A DNA stretch of 43,855 bases, taken from positions 1 to 43,855 of the forward strand of contig CALKUS010000017.1 of the NCBI GenBank assembly GCA_937996755.1, in the 5' to 3' direction. Source of the DNA: an uncultured Pseudomonadota bacterium (GTDB lineage: Bacteria; Pseudomonadota; Gammaproteobacteria; Xanthomonadales; Ahniellaceae). Of this stretch, positions 34,553 through 42,720 are shown in pieces. Position 1 is the first letter of the stretch. Each line of letters starts with the position of its first letter. The position numbers and the translations under genes were made by a program. The notes beneath the pieces were generated by a model. That model had not been told where the DNA came from and searched no databases. It saw only the letters and a list, made by a program, of their open reading frames with translations.

Positions 34553-36397
34553 TCAGGCGCCTTCGAGCAGCCCGTCGCCGGCCTGCGCCGCGGCCTGCCA
34601 CAACGCCGGCCACGCCTCGAGCACGCCCGCGAACGCGCGCAGCTCCTGCGCGAGGCGCTGCGCGGCGGCGTCGTCGTCCAGGTCGGTGGGCCAGCCGCCC
34701 AGGCGCAGCGACGTGCGCTGCGTGAGCGCCTTGCCGTTCGCCGTGATGAGCTCGCGCACGTCGGCCTGCCACCACACGGGCGCCTTGTCGCCGGCCAGCG
34801 CGAACTGCGCCTGCAGGCGCTTCACGAGGTCGGCGCGGCGGAAGCGCAGGAACTCGTCGAGCAGCTCGCGGCGGCGCGCGACGGATGCGTTCGCGACGTC
34901 GCGCAGGCGCCCCGCGACGGTCGCGAGCCGGTCGCCCGGCGCATCGGCGCGCACGAAGCCGACTTCGCTGCCGAGCAGGTCGTTGAGGAAATGATTGAGC
35001 CCGGGCGTCTCCGGCTCGCGCAGCGTGTCGCTGCGGCGACGCGCGCCTTCCTGTGCGTGCCCGATCGTGAGCGGCGTGTGCAGCACGACGCTGCGCGGCT
35101 CGGCGACGTGGCACAGCATGCCGAACAGCAGGTCCTCGCTGCGGCCGCGCGCGCGCGTCGGCGGCACGAGCGACGTCCCGTCGATGCAGAATGGCGTGAA
35201 GTGGCCCTGCTCGAGCACTTCGCCGTCGGGCGCGCCGAACCACACCGCGCCGCCTTCGAGATGGCGCAGGTAGGAATCGCGCTCCGCCCAGAACGCGTCG
35301 CGGCTGGCGGGATCGAGCAGGAACAGCCAGTCGGCGCGCGCCGTGCCGGAATCGCCGCGATGACCGTTCGCGGTCGCGACGATGCGCGCGTCGGGCCGCA
35401 GGTGCGGCGCGCGGCTCGGTTCCAGCCCGCGGATGGAACGCTTGAGGTCCGCCGGCGACGCCGCCGCGGCGAGCAACTGCCCCAGCGAGCGGCCGCACCA
35501 CGCGAGGTGGTTCTCGAACGGGTCGTCGTCGAGCGCGACGCCGTCGGCGAGCGCGGCATCGCGCGACGCGTAGAAGCGCGTCGCCATGTCCGGGCTGCCC
35601 ACGAGGCGCAGGCCGGCGGCACCGGGCTGGCGCTTCAGCGGAAGGAGGAAGTCCTCGTCGAGCATCGCGTAGCGGCCGCCGGCCGCGAGCAGCGCGGCGA
35701 CGTTGTAGCCGCGGCCGCCACCGGGCTCGCCCGCCACGGCATCGGGCGCGAGCGCCTCGCGTGCCGCGGACGCGGAAGCCGGCAGCTGGCGCGACAGCTT
35801 GTCGGCCAGCGCGCGCATGCGCGTCGCGTCGAGGGACAGCGCGCGTGCGCCCGTGTCCTGCGCGAAGCGCGCGACGTGCTCGGCGTTGCGGCGTGCATTC
35901 GCCGGGTCGCGCGAGTCGTCCAGGACGACGTAACGGCGGCGCGCGCCGAACTTGCGCTCGTAGTCGGCGAGCGTGCCGAGCAAGGCGGCGAGCTGCGCCG
36001 GGCGGTCGCACGCGCGCACGAACACGGCACGCAGCGCCGCGGGCTCGCGGCGCACTTCGCGCGTGAGCTCGGCGACGTAATCGCCGTCGGAGAGCAGCAG
36101 GCCGCGCTGCACCAGGCTGTCGAGCACGCGGCGTACGGCGTCCGCACGGCCATCGAGGCCCGGCACGCGCTGCGCGATCACGGCGGCGTGTTCGTCGAGC
36201 GGCCGGAAGCCGCGCGACAGGTCGAGCGCGCCCAGTACCTGCGTGGTCATCGCGTGCACTTCACCCGTGCGACGCACCTCGAACAGGCACTCCTCGTTGC
36301 CGAGGTCGGACACGACGCCCTGCTCGGCGGCGAAGCAGGTTTCGTCGCGCGGTGCCTGCGGCTTCAGGGCATTGCCGAAATCGATGTTGAATTCCAT
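34553..36397 (-). CDS. PqqD-like domain fused to a GT-A-like glycosyltransferase domain
   Basis: The 614-aa protein is unusual. Residues about 20-105 have the PqqD/RRE pattern: a short strand region (ECLFEVRRTGEVHAMTTQVL), then helices ending in AVRRVLDSLVQRGLLLSDG, as in peptide-recognition domains that serve radical SAM enzymes. From about 123 the sequence turns to a GT-A-like start, AVFVRACDRPAQLAALLGTL, with VVLDDSRD at 157-164 and a DxD-type AMLDEDFLLPL at 244-254. The remaining 350 residues are not recognised. No signal peptide or membrane helix. It lies between a methyltransferase gene (11-bp gap) and a GT2 gene (1-bp gap) in the operon that also encodes a radical SAM enzyme. Both domain calls are by eye. 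Confidence 0.7.
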   Translation of the reverse strand: MEFNIDFGNALKPQAPRDETCFAAEQGVVSDLGNEECLFEVRRTGEVHAMTTQVLGALDLSRGFRPLDEHAAVIAQRVPGLDGRADAVRRVLDSLVQRGLLLSDGDYVAELTREVRREPAALRAVFVRACDRPAQLAALLGTLADYERKFGARRRYVVLDDSRDPANARRNAEHVARFAQDTGARALSLDATRMRALADKLSRQLPASASAAREALAPDAVAGEPGGGRGYNVAALLAAGGRYAMLDEDFLLPLKRQPGAAGLRLVGSPDMATRFYASRDAALADGVALDDDPFENHLAWCGRSLGQLLAAAASPADLKRSIRGLEPSRAPHLRPDARIVATANGHRGDSGTARADWLFLLDPASRDAFWAERDSYLRHLEGGAVWFGAPDGEVLEQGHFTPFCIDGTSLVPPTRARGRSEDLLFGMLCHVAEPRSVVLHTPLTIGHAQEGARRRSDTLREPETPGLNHFLNDLLGSEVGFVRADAPGDRLATVAGRLRDVANASVARRRELLDEFLRFRRADLVKRLQAQFALAGDKAPVWWQADVRELITANGKALTQRTSLRLGGWPTDLDDDAAAQRLAQELRAFAGVLEAWPALWQAAAQAGDGLLEGA

Positions 36398-36408
36398 GGG
36401 CTTCGTGG

Positions 36409-37329
36409 TCAGGGGAACCAGCGCTTGAGACGTGCGAGGAACCCGCTGCGTGCGGCGCTTTCCGCCGCCACGGCACGCGCCTCGGCATCCCGCGCACGCT
36501 GTTCGGCGACGGCGACGCGTTGCTCCATTTCCGCGAGCAGCGTGCCGGCGCGCATGTTCCGGCGCACTTCGCCGTTGTAGTGGGAGTACACGGATTCCGC
36601 GGCGTCGCCGAACAACGAGACGAGCGCGGCGTCCGCGGGGAGGTCGACTTCGCGCTTCGCCGCGAAGACGAGGAAATAGAGCGGCGCGTAGTCCAGTGCC
36701 GGCGCGAGCGTGCCGTCGGCACGCAGCGTGTCTGCAACCACGCGCGTGGCCGCGCGCTCGAGCGGCCACGCGACCGACTGGAACAGCAGCTTCTGGCCGA
36801 GCACGATGCGCGCCGGGAAATGCGGCGCGAGCAGCGCATCCAGCTCTTCGCGGTAGAGCTCGCGCACGTGGAACTCGTTCGCGAAGCCCGCGACCTCGCT
36901 GTACGTGCGCTTGTCGGGCGACGACAGCAGCAGCAGACCGCCCGGCGCGAGCAGGCGCGCGAAGCCCGCGACGAGCGCTTCCTGTTCCTGCACGTGCTCG
37001 AGCGTCTCGAACGAGACGATCAGGTCGAACGACGCGTCGGGGAACGCGGCAAGGGCCGTCGCGTCGCCGCGCTCGAAGCGCAGGTTCGGCGCGGCGTAGC
37101 GACCGCGCGCGTGCGCGAGCGCCTCGTCGGAGATTTCGACACCGACCACCTCGCGCGCGTGCGCCGCGAGCAGCGCCGAGCCGTAGCCTTCGCCGCATGC
37201 CGCATCGAGCACGCGCCTGCCCGCCGCGAAGCGCGTGGCGAGCGCATAGCGGTGCCAGTGCTCGTACCAGATCTCGCGCACGCACTCGGGCGTGAAGCGT
37301 TCACCGGTGAATTGCAGCGGATCGTTCAC
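36409..37329 (-). CDS. Class I SAM-dependent methyltransferase with C-terminal coiled coil
   Basis: The 306-aa protein opens with the methyltransferase type common in O-antigen clusters (FTGERFTPE at 7-15), has motif I VLDAACGEGYGSALL at 40-54, the acidic VEISDEAL at 64-71, and FDLIVSFETLEHV near 103-115 followed by LLAPGGLLLLSSPD. Residues about 258-296 form an Ala/Glu/Arg-rich coiled coil, and the tail ends FLARLKRWFP. Coiled-coil methyltransferases can cap polysaccharide chains and set chain length for Wzm/Wzt export (as WbdD does), which fits the operon; this is inference. The start is GTG, overlapping the upstream stop as GTGA. Confidence 0.88.
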   Translation of the reverse strand: MNDPLQFTGERFTPECVREIWYEHWHRYALATRFAAGRRVLDAACGEGYGSALLAAHAREVVGVEISDEALAHARGRYAAPNLRFERGDATALAAFPDASFDLIVSFETLEHVQEQEALVAGFARLLAPGGLLLLSSPDKRTYSEVAGFANEFHVRELYREELDALLAPHFPARIVLGQKLLFQSVAWPLERAATRVVADTLRADGTLAPALDYAPLYFLVFAAKREVDLPADAALVSLFGDAAESVYSHYNGEVRRNMRAGTLLAEMEQRVAVAEQRARDAEARAVAAESAARSGFLARLKRWFP

Positions 37330-38135
37330 GCGAGGCGCTCGGCGGTGCGCGCCCGGATCGGCGCCAGGGGGTCGCGGGCGATGAAATCGGCGACGAGCGC
37401 ATTGTACCGGGGGTACCGGGCGACGAGCCGCGCGAGGTTCTCGCCGCCGGGCTTGAGGCCCACGGCCGAGAACGAGACGCCGCCCACGTGCACGACGTAG
37501 GCGTCGTCGCACAGCACGTTGCGCCAGCCGTGGCCGGCGACGCGCATGCAGAAGTCGTTCTCCTCGCCGTAGCCGCGTCCGAACGTCGCCGCGTCGAACG
37601 CGCCGACCTGGGCGACTGCGGCGCCGCGCACGTACATGCAGAACCCGACCGCCGTCGGCAGCTCCGGATACATCGGCTCGTTCGCGGCGAACGCGCGCGC
37701 GACGCGCTCCGGGTCGGCCGGCACGGCGGCGGCGCGGCACAGCTCCGGGAACGAGCAGATCTCGGCGTTGTTCGAGAACGGCGTGATCGTGGCGATGCGC
37801 GGGTCGGACGCCGCGCAGCGCAGCATCCGGTCCAGCCAGCCCGCGGTCGTGACGGTGTCGGAGTTCAGCAGCAGCACGTCGCCGGCGCAGCGCGCGAACG
37901 CGGCGTTCACCGTGCCCACGAAGCCGAGGTTGTCGCGCTGGCGCACGACGCGCAGCTGCCACGGCGGGTCGCGCTCCAGCTCGTCGAGCAGCGCGCCGAC
38001 GGCCGGGTCCTTCGACGCATCGTCGACGAGCTCGACGCGCGCGTCGCGCGGCAGCGTGCGGCGCAGGCTCGCGATGCAATCGCGCAGCGCGGCGAAGCCG
38101 TCGTGGATCGGGACGACGATGGTCGGCTGCGTCAC
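37326..38135 (-). CDS. GT2 family glycosyltransferase
   Basis: The 269-aa protein starts directly with the GT-A Rossmann strand, TIVVPIHDGFAALRDCIASL at residues 5-24, then LVDDASKDP at 36-44, NLGFVGTVNAAF at 69-80, and LLLNSDTVTTAGW at 88-100 with the NSD metal site. GRGYGEENDFCMRVAGHGWRN near 190-210 is the catalytic-end motif of this GT2 group. It should transfer a sugar to the exported glycan. The start is GTG and overlaps the wzt stop; its own stop overlaps the methyltransferase start, so it is coupled on both sides. Confidence 0.9.
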   Translation of the reverse strand: MTQPTIVVPIHDGFAALRDCIASLRRTLPRDARVELVDDASKDPAVGALLDELERDPPWQLRVVRQRDNLGFVGTVNAAFARCAGDVLLLNSDTVTTAGWLDRMLRCAASDPRIATITPFSNNAEICSFPELCRAAAVPADPERVARAFAANEPMYPELPTAVGFCMYVRGAAVAQVGAFDAATFGRGYGEENDFCMRVAGHGWRNVLCDDAYVVHVGGVSFSAVGLKPGGENLARLVARYPRYNALVADFIARDPLAPIRARTAERLA

Positions 38136-39325
38136 GCGTCGCCGCCGTCGGGCCAGCGATGGCCCAGCTTCAGCGCGCCCCATTCGCGCGTGGTGCCGCG
38201 TACGGTGAACGGGCATTCCATCGTGTCGAACAGGCGCAACCCTTCCGGGTCCATCGCGTGCACGCGCACGAGGTACGAGCCGGGCTGCAGCGGCAGCGCC
38301 GGGTATTCGAAGCGGAACGCATAGTTGCCGTCGCCCGCGGCGCGGCCGCGCGCGCCGTCCATCTGCGACGTGACGCCATGCAGCGCGGAGCCGTCGGCGC
38401 GCGCGAGCCCGACCGCGAGCACGGGCTCGCGGCCGTCGCGGGAGCGCACTTCCGCGGCGATCGCGAGCGTGTCGCCGCTCTCGATGACCGCGGGGATGCG
38501 GTCGGCGAGCCCGGCCAGCGCGAGGCTGCGCACCTGGAATTCCGTGCCCGCGCGCGCGTTCTGCGCCGCCTGGCCGTCCGCGGCGACACGCGCTTCCTGG
38601 TGCGCGAGGTAGGCCTGCGTCACTTCGTCGGCGGCGCCGAGCGCGCGCAGCCGGCCCTGGTGCACCCAGGCGGCGCGACGGCAGAGCTTCTGCACGTGGT
38701 ACATGCTGTGCGAAACGAGCATCAGCGTGCCGCCGCCGCCGAGGTAGTCCTCGATCCAGCGCACGCACTTGCGCTGGAACGCCTCGTCGCCGACCGCGAG
38801 CACTTCGTCGGTGATCAGCAGGTCCGGGCGCCGCGCCGCGACGAGCGCGAAACCGAGGCGCACGACCATGCCCGACGAATAGTGCTTCACGGGCTCGTCG
38901 ACGTAACGGCCGATGTCGGCGAACGCGAGGATGTCGTCGAGCTTCTCGCGCAACTGAGCCGGCGTGAAGCCCATGAGCGTGCCCGCCATCTGCACGTTTT
39001 CGCGTCCCGTGAACTCCGGGTGGAAGCCGGCGCCGAGCTCGAGCAGCGCGGCCGTCGTGCCGGCGACGCGCACGACGCCGGAAGTCGGCGCGAGCACGCC
39101 CGTGAGCACCTTGAGCAAGGTCGACTTGCCCGCGCCGTTCTCGCCGATGATGCCGAGCGATTCGCCGCGCCGTACTTCCAGCGAGATGTCGTCGAGGACG
39201 ACGGCGGGGTCGGCCGGCACTCGCCCGGCCAGCAGGCGCCAGAGCGCGCGCATGCGATCGCGGCGCCGCGCGACGCGCGGGAACGACTTCGAGACGTGCT
39301 CGAGCCGGACCAGCACGTCGCTCAC
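38132..39325 (-). CDS. wzt: O-polysaccharide ABC exporter ATPase (Wzt type)
   Basis: The 397-aa protein has an ABC domain at about 1-245: Walker A GENGAGKST at 61-69, the signature region YSSGMVVRLGFALV at 149-162, Walker B DLLITDEVLAVGD at 168-180, and the H loop in LVSHSM. The C-terminal 140 residues (about 258-397) form a beta-rich Wzt_C-like domain, as in exporters that recognise a modified chain end before export. That fits the methyltransferase gene two steps downstream. The GTG start overlaps the wzm stop. Paired with the permease it should move the undecaprenol-linked glycan to the periplasm. Confidence 0.92.
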   Translation of the reverse strand: MSDVLVRLEHVSKSFPRVARRRDRMRALWRLLAGRVPADPAVVLDDISLEVRRGESLGIIGENGAGKSTLLKVLTGVLAPTSGVVRVAGTTAALLELGAGFHPEFTGRENVQMAGTLMGFTPAQLREKLDDILAFADIGRYVDEPVKHYSSGMVVRLGFALVAARRPDLLITDEVLAVGDEAFQRKCVRWIEDYLGGGGTLMLVSHSMYHVQKLCRRAAWVHQGRLRALGAADEVTQAYLAHQEARVAADGQAAQNARAGTEFQVRSLALAGLADRIPAVIESGDTLAIAAEVRSRDGREPVLAVGLARADGSALHGVTSQMDGARGRAAGDGNYAFRFEYPALPLQPGSYLVRVHAMDPEGLRLFDTMECPFTVRGTTREWGALKLGHRWPDGGDA

Positions 39326-40131
39326 AGGAAGTCCTCGAAGTGGCGCGACAGGCGTCGAAACACGAACGCACCGACCAGCGCTGCGAGCGCGGTCGTGGCG
39401 AGCGCGATGCCGAACGTCGCGATGCCCGGCTGCTGCCCCATGACGAGGGCGCCGCGGATGCCCTCGATGTAGACGGTCACGGGATTGAGGTCGAGCACGC
39501 GTCCCAGCGCCGGCGGCACCATCTCGCGCGTGAAGAAGACGGGTGTCAGGAAGAACCAGAGCGTGATCACCTGGGCGAGCACGTGCTGCAGGTCGCGCAC
39601 GAACACCTGCAACGCGGCGAGCGCGCACGAGAGGCCGAGCGCGAATCCGTACAGCAGCACGAACAGCGCGACCGCAGCGGGAATCCCGGCCAGGTGCCAC
39701 TCGCGCCCGAGCAGCGCCGCGGCGGCGATGACGGCGGCGAAGCCGATCCCGTGCAGCGCGAAGCTGGCGGTGACGGGGGCGACCACGAGCACGGCGCGCG
39801 GCATCGCGACCTTCGCGAGCAGGCTGGCGTGCTCGGGGATCGCATTGCTCGAGCGGTTCAATGCTTCCGCGAACGCCGTCCACGGCCAGAGGCTCGCGAC
39901 GAGGAACGGGACGAAATCGCCGCCCGCCGTCGCCGGCAGCCGCACCTTCAGGATCTGGACGAAGACGACCGCGTAGATGCCGAACAGCAGCAGCGGCTGC
40001 AGCAGCGCCCAGAGGCCGCCCCACAGGCTGCCGAGGTAGCGTTGCTGGATGTCGCGCACCACGAAGTGGCGCAGCAGGTTCAGCCAGCGCGCGAGCGGCC
40101 GCAGCGCGGCGGCGGTGGGCGGTGCGGTCAT
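39322..40131 (-). CDS. wzm: O-polysaccharide ABC exporter permease (Wzm type)
   Basis: The 269-aa ABC-2 type permease has a short N-terminal cytoplasmic stretch with FVVRDIQQRYLGSLWGGLWALL (about 22-44), which is typical of Wzm/TagG, and about six transmembrane helices. The segment WFFLTPVFFTREMVPP near 195-210 and LNPVTVYIEGIR are also family-typical. It is the first gene of the operon, with a candidate promoter about 100 bases upstream and no clear Shine-Dalgarno sequence. Its stop overlaps the wzt GTG (GTGA). Confidence 0.93.
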   Translation of the reverse strand: MTAPPTAAALRPLARWLNLLRHFVVRDIQQRYLGSLWGGLWALLQPLLLFGIYAVVFVQILKVRLPATAGGDFVPFLVASLWPWTAFAEALNRSSNAIPEHASLLAKVAMPRAVLVVAPVTASFALHGIGFAAVIAAAALLGREWHLAGIPAAVALFVLLYGFALGLSCALAALQVFVRDLQHVLAQVITLWFFLTPVFFTREMVPPALGRVLDLNPVTVYIEGIRGALVMGQQPGIATFGIALATTALAALVGAFVFRRLSRHFEDFL

Positions 40132-40240
40132 GGCGATGCGACGGTCAGCAGTCGGCGGCGACGCCGGCGGCGGACGCGGTGCTGCTCGGCGCGAACGGCT
40201 GCCGACGCATGGAGGACGCCTGGACGTTGACGGGTACGCG

Positions 40241-40269
40241 ATTGTAGGGCCTGCCGCCGCGACGGTCAG
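40241..40269 (-). promoter_or_regulatory. Sigma70-like promoter of the glycan export operon
   Basis: On the minus strand CTGACC (40269-40264) and TACAAT (40246-40241) are separated by 17 bp; the -10 matches at five of six positions. The predicted start is near 40234, giving a leader of about 103 bases before wzm. A hairpin, CGCGACG at 40258-40264 with CGTCGCG at 40270-40276, has the -35 region in its loop and could be an operator or the terminator of the gene upstream. Confidence 0.6.
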
Positions 40270-40314
40270 CGTCGCGACGGCGGGACCGTGGCGGCCGGGC
40301 GGCCGCCGCTGCGC

Positions 40315-41187
40315 TCAGCGCGATCCGTACTTCGGGATCTCGCCGTTCGGGTAGCGCGTGCGGAGCGAGGCGACCGTCTCGCGCTCGGCTTCGATCGGCA
40401 GGTTCTGCAGCTTGTCGAGATGGCCCTTCAGATGCGCATCGCGCTGCTTGATGTTGGCCTCGTTGACGAGCAGCGACTGCACTTCCTCGAACGTGCGCTT
40501 GCGGTTGGGGCGGCGCTCCACGAACTGCAGCAGCGCTGCGCCGCTGCTCGTGGTAACGACGGCGAACTCGCCCTTCGTCTTCATGTTTTTCGCGGCCAGG
40601 ACCACGTCCGGCAGCACGCGCGATTCCTTGCCGATCTCGATCATGCCGCCGTTGTTCGCGGAATCCCGGTCCAGCGACTCGGCGCGCACGATGGCTTCGA
40701 AGTCCTCGCCCTTCTGCACGCGGGCCTGCACGGCCTTCGCCGCCGCTTCGTCCTTCGCCATGAAGTAGCGTACGACGCTCACTTCGCCGGTCTGGAAGCG
40801 CTCCGGGTTCGCGAGGTAGATCTCCTTCGCCGACTGCTGTGCGTCGCCTTCCAGCGGCTCCGACGCGAGCTGGCGCATGCGCGCCTCGGCCAGCAGGCGC
40901 GCCTGCGCGAGCGCGAGCTTCGCCTGGTATTCCGGGTCGTTCTCGAGGTGTTCCTTGCGCGCCTCGGCGGCGAGCTGCTTGACGAGGAGCAACTGGCCGA
41001 CCATCTGGTCGATGCGTTGCGGGCTGTCGATGAAGCCGGCGCGCTTGTCCATCGGGATCTCGGACATGCGCGTGTCGATGTCGGCCATCGTCACCGTACC
41101 TTCGCCGCGCTTGGCGACGACGACCGGTTGCGCCAGGGCAGCGACGGGCAAGGTCAGGGCAACGAGCAGGGGCAGGAGTCTTTTCAT
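40315..41187 (-). CDS. Periplasmic parvulin-type peptidyl-prolyl cis-trans isomerase (SurA/PrsA-like)
   Basis: The 290-aa protein has a signal peptide (cut likely after ALA at residue 19), a helical chaperone-like N-terminal region (about 30-125), and a parvulin domain at about 132-227 with VVRYFMAKDEAAAKAV, FEAIVRAESLDRDSANNGGMI (GGMI at 180-183) and the strand LLQFVERR. Such proteins assist folding of outer-membrane or secreted proteins. It follows a secreted-protein gene whose terminator lies between them, so it may depend on read-through or on a promoter hidden there. The gene stands before the glycan operon but has its own end. Confidence 0.9.
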   Translation of the reverse strand: MKRLLPLLVALTLPVAALAQPVVVAKRGEGTVTMADIDTRMSEIPMDKRAGFIDSPQRIDQMVGQLLLVKQLAAEARKEHLENDPEYQAKLALAQARLLAEARMRQLASEPLEGDAQQSAKEIYLANPERFQTGEVSVVRYFMAKDEAAAKAVQARVQKGEDFEAIVRAESLDRDSANNGGMIEIGKESRVLPDVVLAAKNMKTKGEFAVVTTSSGAALLQFVERRPNRKRTFEEVQSLLVNEANIKQRDAHLKGHLDKLQNLPIEAERETVASLRTRYPNGEIPKYGSR

Positions 41188-41211
41188 TGTTCTGGTCTCA
41201 GCAAAAAGAAA

Positions 41212-41236
41212 CGGGGCCGCCTTTTGAGCGGCCCCG
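41212..41236 (-). terminator. Rho-independent terminator of the secreted-protein gene at 41254
   Basis: CGGGGCCGC (41212-41220) pairs with GCGGCCCCG (41228-41236) around CTTTTGA. Read on the minus strand the stem is followed by TTTCTTTTTGC (41211-41201). It lies 18 bases past the stop of the gene at 41254. Confidence 0.88.
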
Positions 41237-41253
41237 CTGCCGGAAGTTCCGGA

Positions 41254-42414
41254 TTACTGTGCGCGAACCTGCATGCCGCAGGAGTTCGAGCTGGAGTTGG
41301 CGCAGGTGTGCTCACCCGGCTGGATGCCGCCGATCGGGTCCGCCAGGATCATGTTGAAGTAGTACGTGTTGCCGGGCGTCAGGCCGCAGCTCGACGCACT
41401 CGACACGCCCGTCAGGTTGTACGCGATGCCGATGCCCTGGCTCGGCCCGCCCGTCTGGCTGAGGAAGCGGATGTTGCGGCAACCGTGCGCGAACGTCGGA
41501 TCGCCCGACGGCGCGATGTTGCCCGCTGCCCCCGGCGTCGGGATGCGGAAGTCGCCCTGGCACTGGCTGATCGAGAAGTAGGTCGACGGTTCGTCGGCTT
41601 GTGCACCCTGCTGCGCCGACTGCCACTGGATCACCTTGCCGCTCGGATACACCTCCAGGTTCGCCGGCGCGACGAACTGCAGCGAGATGTACTGGTTGCG
41701 CGTGTCGAGCATGAGGCAGACGTTCGAACCGGTCGCCGGGAAGTCACCGCAGGCGAGATTGAAGAAGGTACGCATGTCCGGGAAGCGCTGCGGCGCACTC
41801 ATGCGCGTGTAGCCGTTGTGGCTCGCGTCGGCCGCGGCCTGCTTGTCCGGCGTGCACTGGCCCGTGTCGACGATGATGTCCTGGGTATTGACCGTGACCT
41901 GGTTCGTCGAGTCGGCCACGCCGTCCGCACCCCAGCAGCGCAGCCCGAACACGTAGGACGCGCTCGCGGAGACGACGGTCGCCTGCATCGCGCCGATCGG
42001 CGCCGGCACGATCCCGGACCAGCCGGAGTCGGTCGGGCCGCTCACGAGCACCTTCTGGCACACCTGGGCCGGCGCGACGGTGATCGTCGGCGTGATCGTG
42101 ACCACGGTGCCCGCGATGTACTTGCTGCTGTCGTCCGGCGTGGTCGAGTACGTCGCCGACAGGACGACGTTCGGCTTCGGGCCTCCGCTGAAGCCCCCCG
42201 GCATGCCCTCGCAGCGAGTGGTGTCGCCAGTGGCGAGCGTGCACGAGGCCGTCAAGTTGCCGTTGGCGGCAATGCCGACGGTCGACGATGGGGTGAGCGT
42301 CACCGCGACGGGCGGACTGGTGTTCGTGAAAGTGATCGTCTGCTGGGCGATCGCCGCGCCGCACAGGCCGAGCGGCAGTGCGCAGAAAGCGATGAAGCGA
42401 CGGGAGATTTTCAT
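41254..42414 (-). CDS. Secreted protein of unknown function
   Basis: The 386-aa protein begins with a signal peptide (MKISRRFIAFCALPLGLCGAAIA, cut before Q24). The mature protein is rich in Thr, Ser, Gly and Pro and holds more than ten cysteines, probably paired in disulfides. The N-terminal part (about 25-165) has the strand pattern of Ig-like surface domains (NTSPPVAVTLTPSSTVGIAANGN...); the C-terminal part ends with GLTPGNTYYFNMILADP and CGMQVRAQ. I do not recognise the family. There is no sorting tail or membrane anchor. The 244 bases upstream, to the next terminator, are AT-richer and carry the operator-like, self-complementary stretch around 42450-42530, but no clear promoter pair. Confidence 0.75.
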   Translation of the reverse strand: MKISRRFIAFCALPLGLCGAAIAQQTITFTNTSPPVAVTLTPSSTVGIAANGNLTASCTLATGDTTRCEGMPGGFSGGPKPNVVLSATYSTTPDDSSKYIAGTVVTITPTITVAPAQVCQKVLVSGPTDSGWSGIVPAPIGAMQATVVSASASYVFGLRCWGADGVADSTNQVTVNTQDIIVDTGQCTPDKQAAADASHNGYTRMSAPQRFPDMRTFFNLACGDFPATGSNVCLMLDTRNQYISLQFVAPANLEVYPSGKVIQWQSAQQGAQADEPSTYFSISQCQGDFRIPTPGAAGNIAPSGDPTFAHGCRNIRFLSQTGGPSQGIGIAYNLTGVSSASSCGLTPGNTYYFNMILADPIGGIQPGEHTCANSSSNSCGMQVRAQ

Positions 42415-42658
42415 GCGTGGTCCTGCGATTCGAGTAGGGCGCGTGTCGCGATGTTATCGATTGCTCGCTGAACGCGTGTTAGCGGAGCGTTCACGACACG
42501 CGGAAACGCGTCGCGATTTTCGATCTTCGTGCACGCGCGCGACAAGGCGCGGTGGGTTCGACGGCAGCGATGTTCCGACGAAGATCGTGAAGGCGGACGT
42601 TTCGTCGCGCCTCGGGGAGAGCCTGTCGCGCGGAGGACGAGCCCCGCACGCAAAAAAA

Positions 42659-42683
42659 GAGGGCCCCGGAAGCCGGGGCCCTC
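42659..42683 (-). terminator. Rho-independent terminator of the secreted-protein gene at 42721
   Basis: GAGGGCCCCGG (42659-42669) pairs perfectly with CCGGGGCCCTC (42673-42683) around AAG. On the minus strand seven T residues (42658-42652) follow. It lies 37 bases after the stop of the gene at 42721. Confidence 0.92.
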
Positions 42684-42720
42684 CTTGTACGGCATCGAAC
42701 GATGCTCCGTTGCCGGAGTA

